From the NCBI GenBank assembly GCA_006384855.1, contig VCJN01001689.1, positions 1 to 64,000 on the forward strand: a DNA stretch of 64,000 nt, in the 5' to 3' direction. The DNA is from Tetraselmis striata. Lineage: Eukaryota > Chlorophyta > Chlorodendrophyceae > Chlorodendrales > Chlorodendraceae. The position numbers and the translations under genes were made by a program. Below, piece by piece: positions 48,789 through 59,589 of the stretch (its first letter is position 1; every line of letters starts with the position of its first letter). A model generated the notes under the pieces. It had not been told where the DNA came from. It saw only the letters and a program-made list of their open reading frames with translations, and ran no database searches.

Positions 48789-49676
48789 ATGTCTGCCCTG
48801 AACCGCTTCCTTTCTACCATCGCCGAAACTGTCCACGGCCTCTACTGGATCCCTGCTCTGGAGCAATGGCTACTCCGCCAGTTCGACTACGACAGCGAGA
48901 CCGGCGTCCTGTACCGTGCCCTCATCGACTCCCTGACTCCTGTCAACCGTGAAGTGACCACCGGCATCACCCTTGCTACCTACTTCGCCGACTTTTCCGA
49001 CTTCAGAAGCAAGCTTATCAAGAAACTGCACGGCTGCGCGACCTTTCACTCCCTCGTTCACAAGCACGTCAAGAACCTCAAGATCGCCCCCAACAACTCG
49101 TCTATGGCGCGCAACTCAGTAGATCTTGCATCCAAGATCGTCCGAGCCTTTCATCTACTTCCCGAGGCGGACCGCCCCAACGAATCTGCTATGGCTGGAC
49201 TCATCTTGTCTCAGCTCCTGGAGCAGACCAACGCCCGCGTGGAGGCAGCAGCGATGGTCGCCCGCGAGGAGCTGACAACCCTGGACACCCTTCGTCGCTA
49301 TCTCGAAGCTGTCGACGCTGAGTTCGCTGCTATGAACGTTGTTGCCAAGCGCCGTGCCAACGGTAATCCTGGTTCTAACCCGCCAAATAAATATATCCGC
49401 CCCGGTGCTGGCCCTTTTCCTTCTGCCTTTCTGCCAGGACCGCCCTCTAATCCTCCGCCTAACCCCCCTCAGGCCTCTGGCCCAGGCACTAGGCCGATTC
49501 CCGGCTTAGCTGGATATGGCCGTTACACTGGAATCTGTTCTAGCTGTGGTAAAATAGGCCACTCTATTATGGTCTGCCCTGAGACTAGCCTCACTGACAA
49601 AAAGGCTTGGCAAGCTAAGGTCGTTGCCACCAAAACCTCTAAGGGTCTTAAGGCCATGAACCTGAATGACCAATGA
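48789..49676 (+). mobile_element. gag-like part of the Ty3/gypsy element
   Basis: An open frame of 295 codons with a helical N-terminal two thirds, a Pro/Gly-rich linker, then one zinc knuckle of the CCHC type (CSSCGKIGHSIMVC) near the C-terminus. This is typical nucleocapsid layout for Ty3/gypsy gag. Confidence 0.85.
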
Positions 49677-49961
49677 CGGGTTGGGGCGGAGTATGCCGCC
49701 AGACGTTCGAATTGTAATTCAATCGAATTTGTCCCAGCTCCGCCGTGTTATCCCCCAACCTCTGAGGCCCGATCTCCAATGGCACTGAATCCGGACGAGA
49801 ATAGCCCGGCTACCGCCGCCCTAGTGGCTGATGTACAAGCTGAAGCCTCCTCGGTATTGCCCACCGAGTCGTACGAACCATAGTCGCTCACCAACGAGCA
49901 GGTTCGTAGGTCCCTGTCTGCCGCTGACTTTGCCATCCCTGCGGATAATCCAACCGAGGGT

Positions 49962-50339
49962 ATGTGTCGTACTGAGAAACGTTCTGCTATTCGACGGTTT
50001 CGTCAACGTCAATACGCTAAACAACAGCGGACTAAAAAGAATACTAACCGACCACCTGCCTGCCCACCTGACTCTATCCGTTTTGATAAAACTGGAATGT
50101 CTGGACTAAATTCTGAATATGGTCCCATACCTCTGGACGCTTGTGCCTCTGCGTTTGACGTTGTTTGCCCTGATTACTGCTCTAAAGATAAACCCTTTAC
50201 CTCCACTTCAGCTATGGGTCATACTGTACTAATAAATCCACCATACGACGAGTCAGTATTGCCGATTCTCGAACATTTTGAGTCTCAACGCCGGGAATCA
50301 CCTTATGACACCCGTGCTATAATCATTTTGCCCCGCTAG
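49962..50339 (+). mobile_element. methyltransferase-like (NPPY) segment of the Ty3/gypsy element
   Basis: It lies between gag and protease. It contains PLDACAS, then TVLINPPYDESVLPILEHF. NPPY is the catalytic motif of N6-adenine DNA methyltransferases, and the layout of a D-rich block, an aromatic-rich block and then NPPY resembles phage-type Dam domains. Such a domain is known in DIRS retroelements. Whether this one ever methylated DNA is unknown, and the fossil is treated as inactive here. Confidence 0.5.
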
Positions 50340-50417
50340 TCTTCTGACTTTGGGAAATCTTGGACCCCTATACTGAAAAAGTACAAACGACTCCATTCCT
50401 ATCCCGCGGGTACCTAC

Positions 50418-53400
50418 TTGTTCCACACTGCCACATCTGCCACTGAGGACTTGCCAATGCCACCCACACAGTGGATAGTTGACGTATACCTCGCAGATAG
50501 CACTGTCGAGGAACGTGAGGCTGCTGCTATAAATTCTGTCATGGTCACTGAGGACTACAAAGCCCTCAGCTACGAATCGCAAAGTAAGACATACATCCCG
50601 CGTGCCCGACTCAAGTCGCACCAACCCCGCTTTGAAACACAAAAAGCCGTTATAACGTCTATGAACGACAACGATCTGCTATTACTCAACCCAACTCTAG
50701 CTGAACACCCTGCTTTACCGCCCGCTACTATGATGCTCGATAGCGGCGCTACCCTTTGCTTTATTGATGAACGGTATGTCCGCCTAAACAAATTACCGAC
50801 TCAAACTCTAAATAATAAAATACGGATCGTCATGGCTGATGGCCGCCTCTCTCTCGCGGCTAAATCGTGCACCCTCAAGTTAAACATAAACGGTTATACG
50901 GCTACAGTTGAATTTATCGTTACTACACTACAGAAATCGTTCAACTGTATACTAGGCATGTCCTTCCTAAAATCGCACAACCCCGATATTGATTGGCCAA
51001 CCGGTAAACTAACTTTTCCCGACGGCATTGAAATAATCTGCCCCACTCAGTCCCGCGAATCTAACGTCGATATCGCTCACGCTAATGCTATGGCTCGTGA
51101 AATAAAGCGAAAAGATCCGAATGCTGTATTTTTCTGCGCAATCCTAAAAGAATATGACGCTACTGAAACAACTACCGCGGACCAAATTGACTCCGACATC
51201 GCAGCAGTGACTACTGACCAAAGCACAGAATTCACTAAACAGGTGCAATCTATACTGCTTAAGCACCGCTCTATTTGCCAAGCTCTTGACTCCCTACCGC
51301 GCTCACGCCCTGGCCTCGACCTTGAAATACCACTAACCGAAAATGCATCTGTTCCGGCCGGAAAAATCTACCGACTTTCACCCGCTGAATTAGAGGAATT
51401 AAAAAAACAACATAACAGCTTCTTAGAGAAGGGTTTTATCCGTGAATCTTTCTCTCCCTTTGCCGCCCCTCTCATGTTCACTCGAAAGGCAAACGGCGGC
51501 CTCCGCATGTGCATCGACTACCGTCAACTTAACAAACACACCAAACGAATCGAGTTTCTGGTACCCAACGCGGACATGCTACTCGATATGCTGTCTGGTG
51601 CTGCAGTTTACTCTGCTCTCAACCTTGCTCTAGGATACCACCAACTTCGCATCAAAGACTCTTACAGACAAAAAACTTCGTTTAAATGCCGGTTCGGCCA
51701 GTTCGAGTTTCTAGTAATGCCCTTTGGCCTCACAAATGCCCCCTCTGCCTTCCAACGCTGGATGAACCATGTACTACAGCCTCACAAAAACACCTCTATC
51801 CTCGTTTACCTTGACGACGTTTTAATCTTCAGCAACTCTCTCGACGAACACCTCTACCATCTCGACATCACACTCGGCTTGCTGGCGCAGCATGATATAC
51901 GACTACGATTACCTAAGTGCTTTTTCGGTAAACACGAGCTCGAGTACTTAGGACACATGGTCAGCAAAACTGGCCTACGCCCTTCTGATAATAAAGTCTC
52001 CGCCGTTAAGAACTGGTCCCCACCGCGATCTGTTCAGCAGGTCCAACAGTTCCTAGGCTTTTGCAATTTTTACCGCCGTTACATACACAAATACTCTCGC
52101 TTAGTTGCACCCCTTTGCGACATTACTCGCAAAAAGAAAACTTTCGAGTGGGGTGTACGCCAACACACTGCTTTTAATGCACTGAAACACGCGCTCTGCT
52201 CTGCCCATGTACTAATGAGTCCTAAAACCGGTCCTGACGCGGAATTCGTCATATCCACGGATGCCAATAAATACGCCTTAGGCGCGGTTCTTTTACACAA
52301 AGACGATTCCAACAAGTTACGCCCGTGCCCTTACTTTGCCAAAATACTACAACCTGCTCACACAAATTATCCTACATATGACCAAGAACTATTAGGTGTT
52401 GTCTGCGCGCTTAAAGAATGGCGCTGCTATATCGGAGGTGCTGCTAAGACTACAGTAATCACCGATCATGCCACCTTACGTCATTTACCAACTCAAGATG
52501 CCCTCGGCCGCCGCCACGCCCTCTGGCTCTTTGACATTTCACCTTACCTTGCCATCTCAACCTGCACTCAAAAACCTATTCTGTCAATACTTTACCGCAA
52601 AGGTAGTCAAAATGAAGCCGACGCCCTATCCCGCCGGCCCGATCTTAAACATGATGTCCTCGCCGCTGAGAAAAGATTACTTGACTCCGAACTAGAGGAT
52701 GTGCATGATTTTCCCTCGTCTATGTGTCACTTGCAAGTCGACCCCTCATTGCTTAACCGCATTCGCCACGGCTATAGCATTGATACAAATTATTCAGGCC
52801 CCCGCATACCTGTCGGTGTCACCTTTGACCCTACCGATAACCTTTATTGGATGGCTGATAAAATCTGCATACCTGCTGCCGATAAACAAATCATGGACTC
52901 TATCATACACGAATATCATGATACTGCTAGAGACCCGGACGCCCGACGCACTTTACTCAATATTTCGAAAACGTTCTGGTGGCCACGCATGAACAAAGAT
53001 ATACAACAATACTGCAAACATTGTTCCACCTGTCAACGCATTAAAACTTCTACCCAAAAACCACCTGGTATATTATCTCCATTCCCAAAAGCCTCTCGAC
53101 CTTGGGAGATTATTTCAATGGATTTCATAACAGGCCTCCCTTTGCAAGACGGCTATGATGCTATTGCAACCTTTGTCTGCACCTTTTCTAAACAAGCCCA
53201 CTTTATTCCCTTCAACATGTCTATTGACGCTTCCCAATTAGCCAAACAGTTTCTAAATAACATCTACCGCCATCACGGCCTGTGCCGTACTATAATTTCC
53301 GACCGTGATCCCCGTTTTACCTCCGCATTTTGGCAATCCTTATTCAGCTCTCTCAAAACCAAGTTAAACATATCATCTTCATACCACCCTGAAACTGACG

Positions 53401-54074
53401 GTCAAACTGAGCGTACCCACCGCACTGTTGAACAAATACTTCGCGCTTTTGTGCATAAAAATCATGATGACTGGCTAAATGCCCTATCTCTTGCTGAATT
53501 CTCATATAATAACTCCACCCACTCCGCCACAAAACACACTCCCTTTGAAGCCGTGTATGGCCTTAACCCGTTAACCCCTGCCAGTCTCTTGCGCCAAACC
53601 CCGAATATAAACCAACCACACCTTGACCTCTTACATACTATACATGATACTCATGCCCTTATAACCGAACAGCTGAAATTAGCCGACGAATACCAAAAAG
53701 CTTATGCAAACAACCGTACCCGACTGGAAGAATTTTTGAGGGTGATACGGTATGGTTGTCCACTGAACACCTTATGTTACGAAACCAACCAACGAAAAAA
53801 TTCCGTCAACGTTTTATTGGCCCTTATCCCATTGTTCGTAAGATTTCACCTCAAGCTTACCACATACGTTTACCCCACACAATGGAATGCCACCCTGTGT
53901 TTCACATTTCCCGCCTTCGTCGCTGTCACTCCCGTGATGCTCCACTCGACACTGTCCCTAGTCGCATTGCTCTACCGGCGGATGAATTTATCACAAGCCA
54001 AATCCTCAACCACCGTATCGAATATAACAACGATAACCTTGACTACTCCCGCGGCCCTGCGCTTCTGTTCCTAG
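50418..54074 (+). mobile_element. pol part: protease, RT, RNase H, integrase
   Basis: An open frame of 1218 codons. In order: aspartic protease (MLDSGATLCFIDERYV), reverse transcriptase with LVYLDDVLIFS and a conserved FGLTNAPSAFQRWMN, RNase H (STDANKYALGAVLLH), the integrase HHCC zinc region ending CKHCSTCQRIK, the integrase core with MDFITGLP and a following IISDRDPRF, and a GPY-type tail. Domain content and order are Ty3/gypsy. Confidence 0.93.
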
Positions 54075-54210
54075 TCCTTTGGCAAGGCTATGACGGATCC
54101 CATGATTCATGGGAATTATATCAAAATCTTCGTTGTGTTGACATGCTACACCTATATGCAGACAAATCTCAGCCCCTGCGTGACTTATTCCATACATCAC
54201 ACTACCGCAA
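54010..54210 (+). mobile_element. chromodomain of the Ty3/gypsy element
   Basis: The stretch encodes ILNHRIEYNNDNL, then LFLVLWQGYDGSHDSWE, the hallmark (Y/F)LVKW-x-GY-x3-(D/N)SWE of a chromodomain. In chromoviruses this domain steers integration to heterochromatin. Confidence 0.75.
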
Positions 54211-54282
54211 CTTGCATTCCAAGTATCCGGCCCGCTTCCCATTGAAAATACCGTAGCTATTTTTCTCCGTGAGGGGAAGGAA

Positions 54283-54687
54283 TGTTAGGACTACATACAC
54301 CTAACCCTGCACTATACCCACATAAACACTTATCTCATATTATTATCATTTCCTATATCATATCACTACATGCCGTACTTCTGTAACTCGTACTGTAACA
54401 TGTACGCATACCATTAACCATTATCAATCCCAATCACCAATGCTACTACTAACAGTCCCCAGTGCTGCCACTGACATTCCCCGATGCTGCTACTGACATT
54501 CCCCGATGCTATATCTCCACAATGACCAAGACTGACCGCTGAACTGCTATGCCGCTGCTCTGCCTATGTGCTGCTGACTGCCGATAAATAGCTGGACCAG
54601 CTGATGATTCTGTAACATTCGATACTGTTTCCTAACAACCTTTGCCTTCTTGCCTCTAATTGCATTAGGGCATTACTGTACCTCACA
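54283..54687 (+). repeat. 3' LTR
   Basis: 405 bases, nearly the same sequence as the 5' LTR but a little longer, with an additional internal short repeat unit. Confidence 0.9.
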
Positions 54688-54692
54688 CACTC

Positions 54693-55200
54693 ATCCACGT
54701 CCCGCTCCCAGCGGCGCTTCCATTCTAGCGAGGATATTGCGGTAGCCTTCGCCCCCTCAGTCGCGGGGACTTCGTCAATGCCCGCCATAGTCAGGCGGCA
54801 CCGGGGGGCGTGCGAACATGGTAGTCGCTGCAAGGATGAGGTGGTGGGTCGGTTTTTGAAACGCGCGAAGGAGGATGCGCGGGCTGTGACAGCAGGACGG
54901 GAATCCGCCAGCCCAATTTGAAATTACCGGTTGATAACGCCTCTCCAATTTGGTCGCGCCTCACCAATATCGCGCCAAACTGGAGAGGCCAGCCTCTCCA
55001 ATTTGGGCGTACGCGAGGGCGTACGCGCTTACGTGGCGCGGGGATGCTGACGTGCCACTCCAAAATCCTCTCCAATTTGCCGTGAATACCCCGTAATGGC
55101 GCGTTTACCCTTCTTAACCCGGTCGTCTACTCTGTGTTGCATGCCTAAAAACGACTTAATGACCGTACCAAAATACATCTACTTGGTATGGGTACCTTGG
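54693..55200. other. flank of the LTR element, CCTCTCCAATTTG repeats
   Basis: No gene is called. CCTCTCCAATTTG occurs at 54940, 54993 and 55067 in plus orientation. At 54971-54988 CGCGCCAAACTGGAGAGG pairs with the first as an imperfect hairpin (54,940-54,988). A minus-strand coding-like start (54,786) is discussed with the left flank. Confidence 0.5.
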
Positions 55201-55560
55201 TATGTGTACTAGTACTACGACCGAAACTAGGCGGCGGCGGCGGCGCGGGCGGGCGCGGTACCGTCATACCTTAATTATGTGCCTGCATTTTATAAATCTT
55301 CTAGAGTACTTGCTACAAACTCTTATGTCTACCGGTGGTGTTTAATAATATTTTATGGACGAGTACCTTTACGTCCGTGAATTTTACCTATGCTGTTGCT
55401 TTGCTGAAGGTACATGTACTCGTACATTGCTGCCCGAACATGCAGTCGTACACGGGTCGTGCTGCCTTCATTACAGTACACTTTTGCGCTTCGGAGGGTA
55501 GTCGTACAGTATTTCCCCTACCTCTTTTGGGTTGAGCGGAGGAAAAGGAGGACTGCGCCC
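55200..55560 (+). pseudogene. displaced piece of the copied TSR1 intron 13
   Basis: Resembles 34,130-34,400 of the intact TSR1 intron 13: a GGCGGCGGCGCGGGC run followed by GCGGTACCGTCA, then TTGCTGAAGGTAC-like and GTCGTGCTGCC stretches in the same order. This anchors the surrounding sequence as an expanded intron 13. Confidence 0.7.
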
Positions 55561-55624
55561 GAAATCTCCTGGAATACGAGAGAATTGATACCGGTCGCAA
55601 TCCGGTTTTTGACGGATTTTTAGG

Positions 55625-55690
55625 CGTCCGGCCGTCCGTCCGTCCGTCCGTCCGTCCTCCGTCCTCCGTCCGTCCGTCCGTCCTCCGTCA
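55625..55690. repeat. (TCCG)n-type microsatellite
   Basis: TCCG and TCCTCCG units repeat from GTCCGGCCGTCCGTCCG to about 55,690. Confidence 0.9.
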
Positions 55691-55914
55691 TACGCGCTTC
55701 GTGTATGAACCGTCATACGTTCGGTGTTCGCTCGGTTGATTTCACGGTACAGGTACGAGTACGGCTTATTTCTGAATGGATGCGCGTGTATTCTAGCCCA
55801 GGCACGACATATATCCGTCTGATACGCCAAAATAACGCGGTACCGCAGCGCGTTTTTACTGCTGAATCAGCAAGTGAGGCTTGCCCTCTTTATTTATACA
55901 GCGACTATAGGGTA

Positions 55915-56852
55915 ATTGAATTACATCATGGCTTTCACAAAAGCGCACTACAAACAGAACTAACAACAACTATGAAAGGTTGCTAGCAAAAGAGAGACAT
56001 AAGCCTGAAACCAAGGTCGAGCAGGAGGACAGGAAGCCAAGAACCAAGAAGGAGCCAAGGGAACCACGAAGTCACTTAGCTTCCAGGAACTTAAGGAACC
56101 CCCGCCCCGGGGTAGGCTATCATGCGCGGCGAGGACGCTTGCAGCCAATGACCCGGGTCATAGCAACACATGCCGACGAGCGACGCGACGCCGGCGCAGG
56201 AGCACCATCACGTGCCGCACGCGCGGCCGCAACCCCGCCAAGACCGTTGTCTGCATGTGCCATGTTGATGAGCAAGGAGAAACGGCGGCGCCACGCAGAC
56301 AAGAGCAAGCCGATTTTTTGGCAAGTGTGTGCTTGGCTAGCTTTCGCGAGCTCCACCAAGAAAGCCTCGGCGTGCGGGGCCAGCGAGCCAAACTCGGAAA
56401 CGGCGAAAGGAACAAAGCGAAGCATACCGGCAGCGTTTCGGACACCCTCGTCATACTTCTGGATTTTGCGGCTCTCTGCAGCCCGCAAAGCAGTCGTTGG
56501 ATCCGAGGTTGACACGCCGAGGATAGGGGCAATGGTGGTATCGACAGCAACCGTGTTTCCGCGGATGCCGCCATACCCAAAAAGCCCAACATCGGCAGGC
56601 CGCCCGTCGCTGCCCTTGTACCGAGAAGGAGCCAGAAGCACAAGAGCATGGCTCGCCAAGGGAGAGGACAGGAGCCGCCGGAAGGCCAAATGGGCGGCAA
56701 GCGGCAACACGGAACATGGAATCGTAGTACTCAGGGGAACGCTCACGGACTTCACCAAGGCGACCCTCACTTGGAGGATCAGTCATCAGGAACGCCGTCG
56801 CAGCGCGTAAGAGGCGGCCTCGGAAGCGGTTGCTGTCAGGGCCGCTTGTAGG
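55915..56852 (-). mobile_element. 5'-truncated LINE with 14-bp target duplication
   Basis: GCGACTATAGGGTA stands on both sides (55,901-55,914 and 56,853-56,866). The insert reads on the minus strand. A 216-codon frame (56,770-56,120) contains RPADVGLFGYGGIRGNTVAV and DTTIAPIL, then AESRKIQKYDEG and RFVPFAVSEFGSLAPHAEAF. Blocks like these follow reverse transcriptase in several protist and algal non-LTR elements and resemble a PD-(D/E)XK restriction-like nuclease core. The frame ends RPRRA and a 3' untranslated region of about 200 bases follows. The RT itself is missing. A second 3' end of this family is at 47,353-47,696 and a third scrap at about 44,231-44,300. Confidence 0.8.
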
Positions 56853-57069
56853 GCGACTATAGGGTAGTCCAAGTATATGATGTAAAATGATGATGTAAAA
56901 AGGGGTCGCCGCGGTGCGGGGGCAGTCCGCCGACCCGGGGCCCGGCGTCCCGTCGACGGACGGGCGGCGGTCGAACGACGGCGTCCGGCGTCCGGTGCCG
57001 GTACATGCGGCGGGCATGGCGATTCGCGTCGTGCCCGCCCCGTAGACCTGACGACCGGCCCGACATGCG
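56853..57069. other. G+C-rich spacer, no gene
   Basis: It runs from the right target copy of the LINE to the left inverted arm. Very rich in CG steps; no motif seen. Confidence 0.45.
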
Positions 57070-57345
57070 CGGCCTCGTGCGGGATGCGGGCCGCCTGTAG
57101 GCGGCTTGTACTGAATTGCTGATCTTGTAGTGCTGCTTTTTTTGGGGGGGGGGGGGGGGGGGGGGGGGGTAATACAACTATTAGCGGTGGGTTGGGTACT
57201 GGCCTTTTTGTAATGCACACCAGTAGTCAGCGGCCCGCTTTTACGCGGCTTGCAGATTTAATCTGTTTTACAAATTAATACGTCTCGTAAAAAATAAATT
57301 ACTGACAAATCTAACGCCAAAAGCAGTATTACACAGCGATTCCTC
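57070..57345. repeat. left inverted arm of the 57-62 kb block
   Basis: Read outward (minus), it starts ACGAGGAATCGCTGTGTA and further out has AAGCGGGCCGC, then CACTACAAGATCAGCA and GGCGGCCCGCATCCCGCAC. The same motifs occur in the same outward order in the right arm (62,026-62,345). A 26-G run (57144-57169) interrupts the arm, and the arm is longer than its partner by inserted A+T-rich sequence. A direct copy of CTAACGCCAAAAGCAGTATTAC also lies within it. Confidence 0.65.
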
Positions 57346-57972
57346 GTATTCTCCGCGCCTCTTCGCGCGACTTTAATTTCATCAGAGGCTAGAGTACTAG
57401 TACTTAACAATACATCGTGTGTACCAGTAAATACTCGGAGTAAATAATATATCTACCGGTACTGCCCCCTCATTCCCCGGGCGTTTCGTTACCATACCTA
57501 TTTTCTGCGCTGGTCCATCACTGCGACGCTCCAGTACGCGTTACAGTGATGTACGCCAGCTCAGCGCCCGCCAGTAATATCGACTATGATTTTGACCGAG
57601 GACGCGTGTCGTGTACGCGTACACATGACTGTACCTGGCCGTGGTTTTGATGCAGCCACAGCACTCGCGGATAACAAAGACTACGAGGTTTTTCCGGGGC
57701 TGCGTGTCTCCCTCCGAGACTACTGGTCCATTGTTGACCGATATTTTCATACCGGTGCAGCTCGTGGTCCGGAGCGGGGAGGCACAGGTCGAAAAAAATA
57801 CCGGATAAGACGACGACTACGGCAGTTTCGTAGCAGCGCAGCAGCTACTGGCCGCCACAACATCTGCGACGCCCTGTCGTAACCAGTGTCGGCAACTCAC
57901 TGCAACACCACCTCCCGCGCGTGAACCCCCGAGCGACCACCTACTAGCCTCGTACCCTGAGCCGACCACGCG
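57346..57972. other. leader region of the coiled-coil ORF
   Basis: A 98-codon plus-strand frame (57,586-57,882) with no known motif overlaps a 69-codon minus-strand frame. Neither is supported beyond being open. The stretch could hold the promoter or an upstream exon of the ORF at 57,973. Confidence 0.35.
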
Positions 57973-58917
57973 ATGGTCGGCATCCTCAAGCATCGTCGGC
58001 AGGTAGCGACAGCTGATGCAGCGACAAAGCAAGCGTTTTATGTCGTTGTCGCTACTTTTGTTGTCGGCGCCATCCTGCCGCAGTTCCGCCCCCGCCACGT
58101 CACTCTCGCGACAGCCCAGCCTAGCCGCCCTGCACCGGGGTCGTCTACCGTCGAGCCTGCTGACGAGGCCGCTGCCCGGAACGTTACAGGTCTAGAGCTC
58201 CCGGTCGCTGCCCCGCCGGCCAACGGCAACGCAGACGGGGCGGGACTCGGCCGGGATACCAAGCATCGAAAGCATCGTCGCCTAAGACGCCCCCCACTTG
58301 ACAGCGCTAACATCAGGACCCAGGCGCAGTACGTACACGGGTTTGAACGAGCAGGCTACGTGCCTCTCACTCAGTCACCTCCGGAAACAGCATGTCCGAC
58401 GCCAATCGCGGACCTGTCGGCTGATCAGCTTCGTGCCCGCGCGGCGGCTCTGGACGGGCAGCTGGAGAAGCAGCGCGAGGCGACGAGCCAGCTGCTCGAT
58501 TATTGCGATAGTTTCCAGTTCGTGCTCGATGCCCGCGAGAGACAGCTCGGAGGCCAGCGACGTGCGCTGTCAAGGCTTCACAGCAGTGGGGGCGCGGAGC
58601 TCGCTGCTGCTGAGCGTCGAGCTGACGAGGCGGAGGTGGCTGCGACGTTTTTACAGCAGCAGGTGGACGACCTATCCGGCAAGCTGGCGGACAGCGAGGC
58701 AGCAGCCACCGCTCGCGTGGCCGACCTCGCCAATGAGCTCAAGCAGGCGCGCGAGCTAAAGGCAGCGTCCGAGCGCCTGGCTCATGAGGTCACCGATGCA
58801 GGCGACGCTACCATGTCTGAGTCTCACCAGGTGGGTGCTCTCCCCCGTGCGCGCGTTGTTGAGCTGCGGAAGAAATCCATCAAATATTCAAATATGATAT
58901 TCACTGGAATCATATAG
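57973..58917 (+). CDS. unknown protein, membrane helix plus coiled coil
   Basis: An uninterrupted frame of 314 codons with strong G+C third-position bias, so probably real coding sequence. Residues about 19-38 (KQAFYVVVATFVVGAILPQF) form one predicted membrane helix near the N-terminus. Residues about 40-145 are Pro/Ala-rich with a basic patch (KHRKHRRLRR). Residues about 150-280 are Ala/Glu/Leu/Arg-rich with heptad-like spacing and should form a long coiled coil. The final 20 residues lose the composition and run into the start of a tandem repeat, so the true C-terminus may be a splice site near GTGGGTGC (about 58,830) rather than this stop. I recognise no family. It lies inside the block bounded by inverted arms. 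Confidence 0.55.
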   Translation: MVGILKHRRQVATADAATKQAFYVVVATFVVGAILPQFRPRHVTLATAQPSRPAPGSSTVEPADEAAARNVTGLELPVAAPPANGNADGAGLGRDTKHRKHRRLRRPPLDSANIRTQAQYVHGFERAGYVPLTQSPPETACPTPIADLSADQLRARAAALDGQLEKQREATSQLLDYCDSFQFVLDARERQLGGQRRALSRLHSSGGAELAAAERRADEAEVAATFLQQQVDDLSGKLADSEAAATARVADLANELKQARELKAASERLAHEVTDAGDATMSESHQVGALPRARVVELRKKSIKYSNMIFTGII

Positions 58918-59380
58918 CAGCCCCCCTTCCATACGTCTGCAATAGTTCAGACCTCACCCAGGGCCTATTTACAGCCCATACTAGTGGGCTATGAGGTTTG
59001 CTGCAATTTATAGTCCACCCGTCAAACAGGCGCGCGGCTGGCTGACACCCAGCTGCTGCAGCAAATATTATCAGTCACAGCAAATCCTAGTTATATACCC
59101 CTGCTGGAACCATATAGCAGCCCCCCTACCACACATCTGCAATAGTTCAGACCTCACCCAGGGCCTATTTACAGCCCATACTAGTGGGTTATGAGGTTTG
59201 CTGCGATTTATGGGTCAGCCGTCAAACAGGCGCGCGGCTGGCTGACACCCAGCTGCTGCAGCAAATATTATCAGTCACTGCAAATCATAGTTATATACCC
59301 CTGCTGGAACCATATAGCAGCCCCCCTACCACACATGTGCAATAAGTCAGACCTCGCCCCGGGCCTATTTACAGCCCATA
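58905..59380. repeat. tandem repeat, period about 200 bp, 2.3 copies
   Basis: Units begin CATATAGCAGCCCCCCT at about 58,912, 59,111 and 59,311. Each contains CAGGGCCTATTTACAGCCC and GGCGCGCGGCTGGCTGACAC. Differences between units are few. Confidence 0.92.
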
Positions 59381-59589
59381 CTAGAATTGTTGTTATGCAG
59401 AATCCTGATGCGGTATTGAGTAACACTAAGGGCAAAGTTCATGGTGGTGTGCTGGAGAGCAAGCAGATTAATCGAGGACATTTGGCCAGCAACCAGCTGG
59501 AAAAGAAGCGCAAGTTTCAGCAGGACTGCTTGGGCTGGATGCATGAGATCATGCGCAAGCATGATGAGAACTGTCCCCCAGCTCTTTAG
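59381..59589 (+). CDS. possible terminal exon, unknown
   Basis: After the tandem repeat the plus strand stays open for 69 codons with a hydrophilic, helical composition (for example ESKQINRGHLASNQLEKKRK), ending in a stop at 59,589. It could be the last exon of the upstream coiled-coil gene, joined across the tandem repeat, or chance. No motif. Confidence 0.3.

Larger units (their letters stand above)
48184..54687 (+). mobile_element. Ty3/gypsy LTR retrotransposon with chromodomain, largely whole
   Basis: A 6.5-kb element with LTRs at both ends, each starting TGTTAGG and ending CTCACA. The flanking five bases TACTC (48,179-48,183) and CACTC (54,688-54,692) look like a target duplication with one difference. 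A purine tract (GAGGGGAAGGA) directly precedes the 3' LTR. Order: gag-like, methyltransferase-like segment, protease, reverse transcriptase, RNase H, integrase, chromodomain. That is the Ty3/gypsy order of the chromovirus branch. The LTRs are alike apart from a small repeat-number difference and scattered changes, so the insertion is relatively young and later than the duplication of TSR1. It looks mostly whole, with only a few breaks. Confidence 0.95.
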
